From NCBI GenBank assembly GCA_900317085.1, contig ONFJ01000011.1:1-44207 (forward strand): 44,207 nt of DNA, given 5' to 3'. This stretch comes from an uncultured Eubacteriales bacterium. GTDB taxonomy: Bacteria; Bacillota; Clostridia; Oscillospirales; Acutalibacteraceae. The notes under the pieces are model-generated. The model made no database searches. It was not told where the DNA came from and worked only from the letters and a program-made list of their open reading frames with translations. Shown in pieces: positions 1 to 6,673 of this stretch. Made by a program: the position numbers and the translations under genes. How positions within the stretch are numbered: position 1 is the stretch's first letter; the number at the start of each line of letters is the position of its first letter.

Positions 1-140
1 GCTTCAGTGGAAACGGTGAAACCCTGAGGAACAGGAAGACCGAGGTTGGTCATTTCTGCAAGGTTCGCACCCTTACCGCCGAGGATCTCACGCATGTTCG
101 CATTACCTTCGCTGAAAAGGTAGACATATTTCTTTGCCAT
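1..140 (-). CDS. ppdK: Pyruvate, phosphate dikinase, N-terminal fragment
   Basis: The gene runs off the left edge; only the first ~46 codons are present. The reverse complement from the ATG at 140 begins [20 protein letters not shown] and continues through [10 protein letters not shown], the glycine/lysine-rich start of the PEP/pyruvate-binding (ATP-grasp) domain of PPDK. PPDK interconverts pyruvate + ATP + phosphate and PEP + AMP + PPi in the cytoplasm and is common in anaerobic Clostridia. A GGAGGG ribosome site lies about 8 bases before the ATG. An extended -10 promoter precedes it, and the malQ terminator separates it from the gene upstream. Identity is firm; the rest of the enzyme is outside the window. 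Confidence 0.93.
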   Translation of the reverse strand, partial: MAKKYVYLFSEGNANMREILGGKGANLAEMTNLGLPVPQGFTVSTE

Positions 141-191
141 AATGCTTTTCCCTCCGCAAAAAATTGGTATGTATATTTGGATACAGCGTGG

Positions 192-220
192 ATTATAACA
201 CACGAAAAACCCCATAATAA
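192..220 (-). promoter_or_regulatory. Promoter of ppdK
   Basis: On the minus strand a TGTTATAAT extended -10 (hexamer at 192-197) follows a weak TTATTA -35 (215-220) with a 17-base spacer. It lies 52 bases before the ppdK start. Confidence 0.55.
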
Positions 221-261
221 AGGAAAAATACGTGTCGTTTTCAATTTCGTACAACTTAGAC

Positions 262-295
262 AAAAACCCCGTGGGAACTCCACGGGGTTTGTAAT
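262..295 (-). terminator. Rho-independent terminator of malQ
   Basis: A perfect 11-bp stem (264-274 with 280-290) encloses a 5-base loop. Read on the minus strand it is followed by TTTTTG. It lies 40 bases beyond the malQ stop. Confidence 0.85.
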
Positions 296-334
296 TTATT
301 TAACATTTAAACATGAAAAATTTGTTTCACGCGC

Positions 335-1825
335 TCACGCCGTGAGTCGCCCGAAAATGCGCGTGTATTCCCGCATGAGAACCGCGAGTTCCTCGTTTGC
401 AGAACCGGGCTCCATGCGCCAGGTCCAGTTGCCGAGGGCAACGCCGGGGACGTTCATGCGGCAGGTGCTGTCGAGGCCCTGCCAGTCCTGCATCTGGGCG
501 ATGAACAGGTTCGCGGGAGAACCCATGCCGCCGCGGATGAAGGCGAGGTGCGCGCCCTCTTCCTCCGAGATGCCGAGGTACTCTTTCGCGACCTGCTTGT
601 CCTCCTCCGGGACCTCGTCGTCGTGGAACCAGCCGACGACCGTGTCGTTGTCGTGGGTGCCGGTGTAGACGATGGAGTTCGCCTTGCAGCGGTGGGGCAG
701 GTACTTCGAGTCGGCGTTCTTCGTGAAGGCGAACTCGAGGATGTTCATGCCGGGGAACCCGGAGTCCTCAAGGAGCTGGTCGACGTCGGGGGTCAGGATG
801 CCGAGGTCTTCGGCGATGAACTCCGTGCCGTAGAACCAGTCGCGCAGCACGCGGAGCAGGCTCATGCCGGGGCCGTTGTGCCACTCGCCCTCCTTCGCGG
901 TCTCCGCGTCGTAGGGGCAGGACCAGTAGGACGCGAACGCGCGGAAGTGGTCGAGGCGGAGGACGTCATACATCTTGACGGCGCCTTCGATGCGGCGGAT
1001 CCACCAGCCGAAGCCGTCCTGGCGCATGGTGTCCCAGTCGTAGAGCGGGTTGCCCCAGAGCTGGCCGTCCTTGGAGAAGTAGTCCGGCGGGACGCCGGCG
1101 ACCTTCTTCGGGATGTTCTCCTCGTCGAGCTGGAAGAACTGAGGCTCGCGCCAGATGTCGGCGGAGTCCGCCGCGACGTAGATCGGTAAATCGCCAATGA
1201 TCTTGATGCCGAGGCGCTTCACGTACTCGCGGAGCTCGTTCCACTGCTTGAAGAACAGGTACTGCACGTAGGTGTAGTAGTTCACCCGGTCCTCGAGGAG
1301 GGTGCGGTATTTCTGGATGGCCTCCGGTTTGCGCAGGCGGATGTCCCGGTCCTCCCAGTCGATCCAGCTGACGCCGTCGTAGTACTCCCGCAGGGCCATG
1401 AACAGGGCATAGTCCGGCAGCCAGACGTTGTCGCCGACGAAGCGCTCGACGTCCGCGCGGTCCCGCTCGAAGCCTTTTTCGAAGGCCTTCTGCAGGACGG
1501 TCTCCCGGTTCTCCTTCATAGCGACATAGTCGACATGGGCGGGGTCGTCGCCCCAGTCGAAGGACTCGACGTATTTCTTCGTGAGGAGCCCGTCTTCGAT
1601 GAGGAGCTCGAGGTCGATGAGGTAGGGGTTGCCGGCGAAGGTCGAGAAACTCGAGTAGGGGCTGTCGCCGAGGCCGGTCGGGCCGAGGGGCAGGACCTGC
1701 CAGTACTTCTGGCCGGCTTCTTTCAAAAAGTCCGCAAAAGCGAACGCCTCTTTGCCGAGGGTCCCGATGCCGTACTTCGAGGGCAGGGACGTGATGGCAA
1801 GCAGGACACCGCTGCTACGTTCCAT
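335..1825 (-). CDS. malQ: 4-alpha-glucanotransferase (amylomaltase, GH77)
   Basis: A 496-residue protein of normal MalQ length that transfers maltooligosaccharide chains between glucans in the cytoplasm. The start begins MERSSGVLLAITSLPSKYGI, typical of GH77. Active-site blocks are in order: the nucleophile in VLRLDHFRAF (~residue 292), the acid/base in EFIAEDLG (~335) and THDND (~392). The ATG at 1825 is chosen over a 23-residue upstream extension because AAAGGAG sits 8 bases before it. It is the last gene before a strong terminator and has its own promoter inside a striking inverted repeat. The codons at 1187-1195 carry one copy of the iterated GGCGATTTA motif, including a rare TTA leucine codon. 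Confidence 0.96.
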   Translation of the reverse strand: MERSSGVLLAITSLPSKYGIGTLGKEAFAFADFLKEAGQKYWQVLPLGPTGLGDSPYSSFSTFAGNPYLIDLELLIEDGLLTKKYVESFDWGDDPAHVDYVAMKENRETVLQKAFEKGFERDRADVERFVGDNVWLPDYALFMALREYYDGVSWIDWEDRDIRLRKPEAIQKYRTLLEDRVNYYTYVQYLFFKQWNELREYVKRLGIKIIGDLPIYVAADSADIWREPQFFQLDEENIPKKVAGVPPDYFSKDGQLWGNPLYDWDTMRQDGFGWWIRRIEGAVKMYDVLRLDHFRAFASYWSCPYDAETAKEGEWHNGPGMSLLRVLRDWFYGTEFIAEDLGILTPDVDQLLEDSGFPGMNILEFAFTKNADSKYLPHRCKANSIVYTGTHDNDTVVGWFHDDEVPEEDKQVAKEYLGISEEEGAHLAFIRGGMGSPANLFIAQMQDWQGLDSTCRMNVPGVALGNWTWRMEPGSANEELAVLMREYTRIFGRLTA

Positions 1826-1850
1826 GTTGCATTCTCCTTTGTGTGGCCCG

Positions 1851-1859
1851 GGCGATGTA
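1851..1859 (+). repeat. Iterated motif GGCGATGTA, malQ leader copy
   Basis: One of the intergenic copies of the window-wide 9-mer GGCGATKTA, lying in the malQ 5' leader on the strand opposite to the gene. Confidence 0.7.
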
Positions 1860-1873
1860 CCCAAAAAGCGCAC

Positions 1874-1910
1874 GAAATCCCCTTTATTATACATGAACAG
1901 AGGGGATTTC
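1874..1910 (-). promoter_or_regulatory. malQ promoter with flanking 10-bp inverted repeat (possible operator)
   Basis: The minus-strand -10 TATAAT (1886-1891) lies between the arms of a perfect 10-bp inverted repeat, GAAATCCCCT at 1874-1883 and AGGGGATTTC at 1901-1910. The -35 region is weak. Two readings fit: an operator whose binding would cover the promoter, or a hairpin at the end of the upstream yhhN transcript (a U-rich stretch follows 8 bases later). Confidence 0.5.
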
Positions 1911-1943
1911 CATAGCGAAAATTATTCTTTACATTTTATCACA

Positions 1944-2615
1944 TCACATCCCCTGGATGCTGAGGGCGATGAACAGCTGTCCGAGGTAATACAGCAGAAG
2001 GTTCGCGGGGCGCATCCACGCCTTGCCGTCCTTCGTGAACGTGTTGAAGATGAGGATGATGTCCGAGGCCGTGAACAGGACCGCGCCGACCATGTAGAGG
2101 AGCGCGCCCGGGGTGCGGCGGGTGACATAGACGCCGACCGAGACCGCGGTCATGAGGACGACGGCGCCGATGTAGACGACACCGAAGACTTTGAAGGCCT
2201 TCTCCGCCTCGACGGACGTGAGGATCCAGTACAGCAGGGCCGCGGCGACGAGCAGGCCGCTGACGAGCCAGACCCACAGTTTGGCGGCGAGGGGCACGAG
2301 AGCCACGAGGTACAGGATGTGGCCGATGAGGAACGCGAGGATGCCGCCGAGGAAGATCTTCTGTCCGGCCTTTTCGAGGACGAACCTGAGGTTCAGGCAT
2401 ACATCGCCAATGAGACCGAAAACGAGTCCGGCGACGACGACCTTCGCGAAGGTGGGCAGGGTGGCGATGGACAGGCCGAGGAAACCCAGAACGACGAAGA
2501 ACAGGGACGCGGTCCCCTTCAACGCCACAGCGGGCACGTACTTTTTCTGCTGCTCGACGTAGATGAAGATGATCTGCACGAGCAGGCCGATGTAAGCGAG
2601 ATACATGAAGGACAT
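1944..2615 (-). CDS. YhhN-family integral membrane protein (lysoplasmalogenase-like)
   Basis: A 223-residue polytopic protein with about seven or eight hydrophobic helices and short charged loops, matching the YhhN/TMEM86 family in size and pattern. Characterised members hydrolyse the vinyl-ether bond of lysoplasmalogens; this is plausible in an anaerobe that makes plasmalogens, but the substrate here is an inference. AAGGAG lies 7 bases before the ATG at 2615. The start is 15 bases after the stop of the alpha/beta hydrolase gene, whose end supplies this ribosome site, so the two are co-transcribed. One copy of GGCGATGTA falls in frame at 2400-2408, encoding Gly-Asp-Val. Confidence 0.8.
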   Translation of the reverse strand: MSFMYLAYIGLLVQIIFIYVEQQKKYVPAVALKGTASLFFVVLGFLGLSIATLPTFAKVVVAGLVFGLIGDVCLNLRFVLEKAGQKIFLGGILAFLIGHILYLVALVPLAAKLWVWLVSGLLVAAALLYWILTSVEAEKAFKVFGVVYIGAVVLMTAVSVGVYVTRRTPGALLYMVGAVLFTASDIILIFNTFTKDGKAWMRPANLLLYYLGQLFIALSIQGM

Positions 2616-2630
2616 GGGGCTTCTCCTTTC

Positions 2631-3578
2631 TTACTCTTCGTTCAGGAACGGAAGCGTGTGCGCCAGAGCCCGCTCCCCTTCATCGTAGAGGAAGATGTGG
2701 CCGGAGCCCTCGAAGATGACGAACTCGGCGTCTTTCAGGACTTTGGCCATACGGTCGATCTGGTAGATGGGCATGGTCTTGTCTTCCGTGCCCCAGATGA
2801 CCAGCGTCGGGATGTGCTGTCTGGCCATCTTCTTATAATACTTGGTAGCTTCTTTCGTTTTGAGGATGGTGTTGACGAGGCTCGCGTGGGTGCCGGCAAG
2901 GTAGCCTTTGTACTGCATGGTGAACGCGAGGTCCCGGACGAACTGGTCCTTGACCGCCTCGTCCTGGTGCAGGAGCTCGTCTGTGGCGCGGGCCAGCGTG
3001 GACTTCGGCATGACGAGTTTGAAGATGCGTTTGCCGAGCACCGGGACCGCCGCCAGTTTCATGTAGATGGGCGGTTTGAAGTTGTCCATGCCCGCCGGGG
3101 CGTAGAGGACGATCTTCTGAGCGACACCGGGGTACATCGCGCAAAACGCTGCCAGGATGGAACCACCCATGGACGTGCCGAAGAGGATGCACTTGCCGTC
3201 CGGCACGAGCCAGTCGATGAGCTCCTTGAGCTGCACCGCGAAGTCCTCCGGGGCGTACTTCGACTTCACCCGCTCCGAAAGGCCGCGGCCGATGAGGTCA
3301 TAGCGGATGACCGTGTAGCCCTCTTTGACGAGACCCTCGAAAATGTGGTCGTAGAGGAAGTAGGGCGTGCTGTACCCGTGGACGAGGACGACGGGCCACT
3401 TGGCATTCGGGTCCTCCGGGTGCTCCGACTTCAGCGGCGCGGTGCCCTGCTTCATTTCATAATGGGTGGACCCGCAGCCGAGGTCCAGGAACTCACCGGG
3501 GGCCTTCGCCCGCTCCTTCTTCGTGAGTTTCTTCGTCTCGACCTGTTTCACCAGCTTTTTGAACTCTTTTTTCTGCAT
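2631..3578 (-). CDS. Alpha/beta hydrolase
   Basis: A 315-residue soluble hydrolase. It has the oxyanion block VVLVHGYSTP, the nucleophile elbow GTSMGG (Ser ~136), an acid Asp in IWGTEDKTMP (~264) and the catalytic His in FEGSGHIFLYDE (~293). The first 35 residues are strongly basic and lack a signal sequence. Family knowledge supports ester or lipid hydrolysis; pairing with the YhhN membrane protein in one operon suggests lipid metabolism, which is inference. GGGGAG precedes the ATG and a TGGTATACT extended -10 lies at 3620-3625. Confidence 0.9.
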   Translation of the reverse strand: MQKKEFKKLVKQVETKKLTKKERAKAPGEFLDLGCGSTHYEMKQGTAPLKSEHPEDPNAKWPVVLVHGYSTPYFLYDHIFEGLVKEGYTVIRYDLIGRGLSERVKSKYAPEDFAVQLKELIDWLVPDGKCILFGTSMGGSILAAFCAMYPGVAQKIVLYAPAGMDNFKPPIYMKLAAVPVLGKRIFKLVMPKSTLARATDELLHQDEAVKDQFVRDLAFTMQYKGYLAGTHASLVNTILKTKEATKYYKKMARQHIPTLVIWGTEDKTMPIYQIDRMAKVLKDAEFVIFEGSGHIFLYDEGERALAHTLPFLNEE

Positions 3579-3619
3579 ATGCCACTCCCCTTTCGTTCGG
3601 CGATTTGTTTTCCAAACTC

Positions 3620-3625
3620 AGTATA
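3620..3625 (-). promoter_or_regulatory. -10 element of the hydrolase-yhhN operon
   Basis: The minus strand reads TGGTATACT, an extended -10, 42 bases before the hydrolase ATG. No good -35 is visible. A near-match to the iterated motif (GGCGATTTG) lies between promoter and start. Confidence 0.5.
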
Positions 3626-3670
3626 CCACACCGGCACAGCACAGAACACGCTCTTTGCGCCTGCCTTTCA

Positions 3671-3699
3671 TTGACACTCATATACCCCTTTGTTATAAT
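3671..3699 (+). promoter_or_regulatory. Strong promoter of tRNA-Pro
   Basis: Consensus TTGACA at 3671-3676 and TATAAT at 3694-3699 with a 17-base spacer and an extended TGT. The tRNA begins 11 bases after the -10. Confidence 0.9.
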
Positions 3700-3710
3700 G
3701 ATTTGGCCGT

Positions 3711-3788
3711 CGGGGCGTGGCGCAGTTTGGCTAGCGCGCCTGCTTTGGGAGCAGGAGGCCCCGGGTTCAAATCCCGGCGCCCCGACCA
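3711..3788 (+). tRNA. tRNA-Pro (anticodon UGG)
   Basis: The cloverleaf closes: acceptor arms 3711-3717 and 3778-3784 pair over 7 bp, a GCGC D-stem, anticodon stem CCTGC/GCAGG with loop TTTGGGA (anticodon TGG), and a T-arm with GGTTCAAAT. The 3' CCA (3786-3788) is genome-encoded. It has its own consensus promoter and is followed directly by a terminator, so it is a single-gene unit. UGG reads all four proline codons when suitably modified. Confidence 0.97.
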
Positions 3789-3828
3789 AAAAACAGACCA
3801 GGTTTTCACCTGGTCTGTTTTTCTTTTT
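3789..3828 (+). terminator. Terminator of tRNA-Pro (bidirectional)
   Basis: A perfect 13-bp stem (3791-3803 with 3808-3820), TTTC loop and T-rich tail (3818-3828). The tail holds the stop codon of the facing minus-strand gene; on the minus strand the hairpin is followed by TTTTTTGG, so it probably ends both transcripts. Confidence 0.92.
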
Positions 3829-4030
3829 AGTGGATGTATCGGGCGTTGTACTCCGCGTTGATCTCACGGATCTCCCGCTTGCCGTCGATGTAGTCCTGGT
3901 ACATCTTGAAGGGGTCTCCCCCACCGAGCCAGCAGGCCGTGCAGTTCTCGCACCCTCCGCCGCAGCTGAGAGCGTTTTTGATGATTTCTTCCCGCTCCTC
4001 GCGGGTGGTGTCTTTGATGAGGATCTTCAT
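3827..4030 (-). CDS. Small four-cysteine protein of unknown function
   Basis: A 67-residue protein starting MKILIKDTTREEREEI, with an AGGAGG site 8 bases upstream of the ATG at 4030. Its centre is a tight cluster, SCGGGCENCTACW (C-x3-C-x2-C-x2-C), suited to a metal or Fe-S site; the C-terminal half is an acidic/aromatic helix (YQDYIDGKREIREINAEY). I do not recognise the family. It follows bcp and yaaA by 61 bases in the same direction, which suggests a redox or peroxide-stress link by context only. The stop codon lies inside the terminator T-run. Confidence 0.75.
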   Translation of the reverse strand: MKILIKDTTREEREEIIKNALSCGGGCENCTACWLGGGDPFKMYQDYIDGKREIREINAEYNARYIH

Positions 4031-4091
4031 AGGGGTGACCTCCTCAGGCTTTTTGCGTTTCGCGCTACACAGGGCAACGTCTCCGCCGGTC

Positions 4092-4898
4092 TCAACCATT
4101 CTTCAAAAATACATACTCTTTTTCGGACGACCGTTCCGGGCAGAACCGGAAATTCAGGCCGTCGTAGGCTTTGATGCCCTCCGGGTCCGTGATGTCCCGC
4201 TCCGCGAGGAACCGAACCATGTCGCCCCGGGCCATCTTGGCAAGCGTGCCCTTCGTGATGACCTTCTCCTTCCCCGTCTTCGGGTCCTCCTTCAGCTCGC
4301 CGAACACGACGGTCAGGCAGAAGTCCTCCGGAGTCAGGTACTTCTCCACACACTGGGAATACTCCTTCGATGCGAGGTTCAGAACGAAGCGGTCCGGCTC
4401 GCCGGGCGCTTTGCTTTTGTTGTCCCGCATGACTTCGCGGTACAGTGCATCGCCCCAGTAGTCATAGAGGGTGGCTGTGTCAAACCCAAGTTTCCCGACT
4501 TTCGCCTGCATTTCGAGGCGGTAGGGGGTGACGCCGTCGAAGGGCTTCAGGACACCGTAGAACCCGGAGAGGATGCGCAGGTGTGCCTGGATGAAGTCGA
4601 GGGCCGGCGCAGTGAACACGTCCGGCGCCATGTACTGGTACTGGATGCCCTCATAGGACAGGATGGCCGGGGTGAGCCGGGGCAGTTCGTCGAGCGCGCC
4701 CATGACGGCGTACCGGTCGTAGTTGAGCTGCGCCAGTTTGTCGTTGCAGGACCAGAGGGCTTTCGCGTCGTCGTAAGAGAGACCCTTCAGCCAGTCCCGC
4801 AGGGTATTCGTTTTGTCGAGAAACACGGGCAGCCCCAGTGCCGGGAAGTCGTCCCGCTCCTCGTTCATTTTCTTCGCCGGGGAAATGATGATGCGCAT
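4092..4898 (-). CDS. yaaA: Peroxide stress protein YaaA (DUF328)
   Basis: A 268-residue protein opening MRIIISPAKKM, the diagnostic YaaA start, with the usual inner block YGVLKPFDGVTPYRLEM near residue 115. In E. coli YaaA limits free iron and protects DNA during hydrogen peroxide stress and has a DNA-binding fold. The gene begins 7 bases after the bcp stop with only a weak ribosome site, so translation is probably coupled to bcp. The pairing with a peroxiredoxin supports a peroxide-defence operon. Confidence 0.93.
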   Translation of the reverse strand: MRIIISPAKKMNEERDDFPALGLPVFLDKTNTLRDWLKGLSYDDAKALWSCNDKLAQLNYDRYAVMGALDELPRLTPAILSYEGIQYQYMAPDVFTAPALDFIQAHLRILSGFYGVLKPFDGVTPYRLEMQAKVGKLGFDTATLYDYWGDALYREVMRDNKSKAPGEPDRFVLNLASKEYSQCVEKYLTPEDFCLTVVFGELKEDPKTGKEKVITKGTLAKMARGDMVRFLAERDITDPEGIKAYDGLNFRFCPERSSEKEYVFLKNG

Positions 4899-4905
4899 AT
4901 ATAAG

Positions 4906-5364
4906 TTACTCGCCCAGTTCTCCCAGCATCTGCGCCGGGTTGTCTTTGGCCTTGACCTTCTCGAAGGCCTTTACGATGACGCCGTCCTCGTCGATGAGGT
5001 ACGTGGTGCGCACGACGCCAAAGGACTTCTTGCCGTACATGTTCTTTTCGTGCCAGACGTCATATGCTTTGATGGCTTTGAGCTCCGGGTCCGCAAGAAG
5101 TGTGAAGGGAAGCTCGTACTTCTCTTTGAACTTCTTGTGGGACGCAACGGTGTCCTTGCTGACACCGACGATGACGGCACCTTTTTCCCGGAAGGCGGGC
5201 ATCAAATCGCCAAAGGCACAGGCCTGGGCCGTGCAGCCCGACGTGTTGTCTCTCGGGTAGAAGTACAGGATGACCTTCTGGCCTTTATACTCCTCAAGGG
5301 TGTGGACTGTCCCATTTTCATCCGGCAGTTCGAATGCCGGCGCTTTCGTTCCAACTTCTAACAT
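4906..5364 (-). CDS. bcp: Thioredoxin-dependent peroxiredoxin, BCP/PrxQ type
   Basis: A 152-residue PrxQ enzyme that reduces hydrogen and organic peroxides. The active-site block YFYPRDNTSGCTAQAC places the peroxidatic cysteine at 44 and the resolving cysteine at 49, the C-x4-C spacing of E. coli BCP. The C-terminus (TTYLIDEDGVIVKAF) is also family-typical. AAGGAG precedes the ATG at 5364. It lies 15 bases after the 52-aa gene and 7 bases before yaaA, inside one operon. Confidence 0.96.
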   Translation of the reverse strand: MLEVGTKAPAFELPDENGTVHTLEEYKGQKVILYFYPRDNTSGCTAQACAFGDLMPAFREKGAVIVGVSKDTVASHKKFKEKYELPFTLLADPELKAIKAYDVWHEKNMYGKKSFGVVRTTYLIDEDGVIVKAFEKVKAKDNPAQMLGELGE

Positions 5365-5379
5365 AGATGACTCTCCTTT

Positions 5380-5538
5380 TTACTCTTCCTCGGTATAACG
5401 CTTCTTGTGCTTCGGCCGCCGGGTTTCCCCCTGGCGGTTCTGCTCTTTCTTGCGGTCCTTGTAGATGGCCGGCCGACGACCGACCCAGGTGTCACCGCGT
5501 TCTTTGGCGACGCCCGTGCGCTGTTTCTTTTTTGCCAT
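5380..5538 (-). CDS. Small, highly basic protein of unknown function
   Basis: A 52-residue protein starting MAKKKQRTGVAKERGDTW, rich in Lys, Arg and Gln throughout and ending in a short acidic tail (TEEE). AGGAGG is 7 bases before the ATG at 5538, and a TGGTATACT extended -10 is 20 bases further up, so this is the first gene of the bcp-yaaA operon. Composition is like small ribosome- or nucleic-acid-binding proteins, but no motif fixes a function. Confidence 0.75.
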   Translation of the reverse strand: MAKKKQRTGVAKERGDTWVGRRPAIYKDRKKEQNRQGETRRPKHKKRYTEEE

Positions 5539-5557
5539 GGTAACACCTCCTGCCCAC

Positions 5558-5563
5558 AGTATA
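5558..5563 (-). promoter_or_regulatory. -10 element of the bcp-yaaA operon
   Basis: Minus strand TGGTATACT (extended -10). A TTGCAG -35-like hexamer lies 19 bases upstream. The leader is short, with AGGAGG close to the predicted start of transcription. Confidence 0.5.
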
Positions 5564-5564
5564 C

Positions 5565-5850
5565 CATGCCACACCCTGTTACCTGCAACCATTCTCTTGG
5601 CCTACCCAACAACCTGAAATCTGTCAATGTGATCGACGCTGGGACTTCGTCGGAGGTTCATGGAGTCGGGGCTCATGCCATCGGTTTGCGGTCAGAAACA
5701 TTGTCGCACTGCTTCGGTCGGTCCCCTCGCTCGCTTTGCTCTGTGTTTCTTCCTGTTCGTCGAGTTTGCTTCATCGGCTCCGCCGCGCAAACCCGCGAAC
5801 CAGCGCCTCCTCGCCCCAGCTGAACTTTTCTCCTGCCTTTCCCGGCAAAA
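5565..5850. other. Gene-free interval, left part
   Basis: No reading frame here has both a ribosome site and a plausible product. The sequence has pyrimidine-rich runs (for example around 5725-5800) and no hairpin with a U-tract. It leads into the 74-bp hairpin array. The right flank of the array (6185-6331) likewise holds no gene, only a G/C-rich imperfect hairpin (6230-6237 with 6266-6273) that may terminate the gene ending at 6332. Confidence 0.6.
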
Positions 5851-6184
5851 GTCAAAGGCATCTCTGGTTCTTCGAAATTGCCTATGACGATTTGAGGCCG
5901 GACTTGCATATAGATTCCTGAAAAATCAAAGGCATTTCTGACATTCTTGGAATGCCTTTGATTATTCAGGCTGTATTTCAAGTCGATTGGAGAAAAAAGT
6001 CAATGGCATCATCGGTTTGTTTGATATGCCTTTGACTTTTTTGGAAAAGCACATAAGAGCGGGCTTCGATTTGTCAAAGGCGAGTGCAGATATCTTCACC
6101 TGCCTTTGACGATGTGGAGTGAACCGCCCTGAAACAAGTAATTACTATCAAAGGCAATCACCACAATTAACAAATGCCTTTGAT
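5851..6184. repeat. Array of five hairpins at an exact 74-bp period
   Basis: Five units share left arm RTCAAAGGCA and right arm TGCCTTTGAY, separated by an 18-base variable loop; consecutive units are separated by 36 bases. Left arms start at 5851, 5925, 5999, 6073 and 6147; right arms start at 5879, 5953, 6027, 6101 and 6175. The outer pair is G-C in units 1, 3 and 4 and A-T in units 2 and 5, so both sides changed together. Unit 2 extends to 13 bp and unit 3 to 17 bp with one mismatch. Loops and spacers are mostly different, but spacers 1 and 2 retain alignable blocks, pointing to old tandem duplication. No neighbour explains it. Confidence 0.9.
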
Positions 6185-6331
6185 TTTCTGCCCAGCGAGA
6201 AAGCCGGAAGGGGTAGGGGTCCGGGGACAGGGGAAGGTGGCTTTCTCCCACGCTCTTTGGCTTCCCCTTCCCCGGGAAATCAGCTCGACACAGTTTATTC
6301 GGTTGGCTCCGGGGTTGTCAAGCCACCAGGG

Positions 6332-6673
6332 TCAGTCCCAGGTTTGCCAGACGTCGGGCTGGTAGCCGAGTGTGGCCTGTTTGCCGTTGCGGACGATGGG
6401 CTGCTTCAGGACCTGCTGGTTTTCGAGGATCTTCTCGAGCTGCTGGTCGGGGACCAGGTACTTGATGAGAGTCAGGGTCTTCTGGTCCTTGCAGTTTTGG
6501 TCGATCATGGCGTCCTGGCCGCCGACCACGCGGGCGACGGACTCGAATTCGCCTTTGGACATGCCCTTCTGGGAGAGGTCCACGAACTGGAACTTGATGC
6601 GCCGCTCCTGGAACCACCGCTGGGCTTTCCGGGTGTCGGCGGACTTCTTCGTGCCGAAGATCTGGATGTTCAT
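6332..6673 (-). CDS. ArsC/Spx-family thioredoxin-fold protein without the N-terminal cysteine
   Basis: A 113-residue ArsC-family protein of normal length, with the conserved C-terminal block KQPIVRNGKQATLGYQPDVW that contains the Arg and cis-Pro region. The N-terminal loop reads FGTKKSADTRKAQRWF; relatives with this signature usually carry Cys where this protein has Ser11. Its only cysteine is in QNCKDQ mid-protein. It therefore probably cannot work as a classical arsenate or thiol reductase and may bind a partner, as Spx does (inference). The start overlaps the upstream stop as ATGA, indicating translational coupling. Confidence 0.85.
   Translation of the reverse strand: MNIQIFGTKKSADTRKAQRWFQERRIKFQFVDLSQKGMSKGEFESVARVVGGQDAMIDQNCKDQKTLTLIKYLVPDQQLEKILENQQVLKQPIVRNGKQATLGYQPDVWQTWD

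Noticed and set aside
1752..3674. A 640-codon plus-strand frame opposite yhhN and the hydrolase gene
   Set aside because: Composition (Asp/Glu/Arg-rich without motifs) and position opposite two recognised genes mark it as a shadow frame.
5565..5850. Decayed gene left of the hairpin array
   Set aside because: Several open frames exist but none shows a recognisable protein, ribosome site or codon bias, so no pseudogene can be named.
5851..6184. The 74-bp array as a CRISPR
   Set aside because: Conserved parts are only 10 bases, occur as inverted pairs, alternate 18- and 36-base intervals and no cas genes are present.
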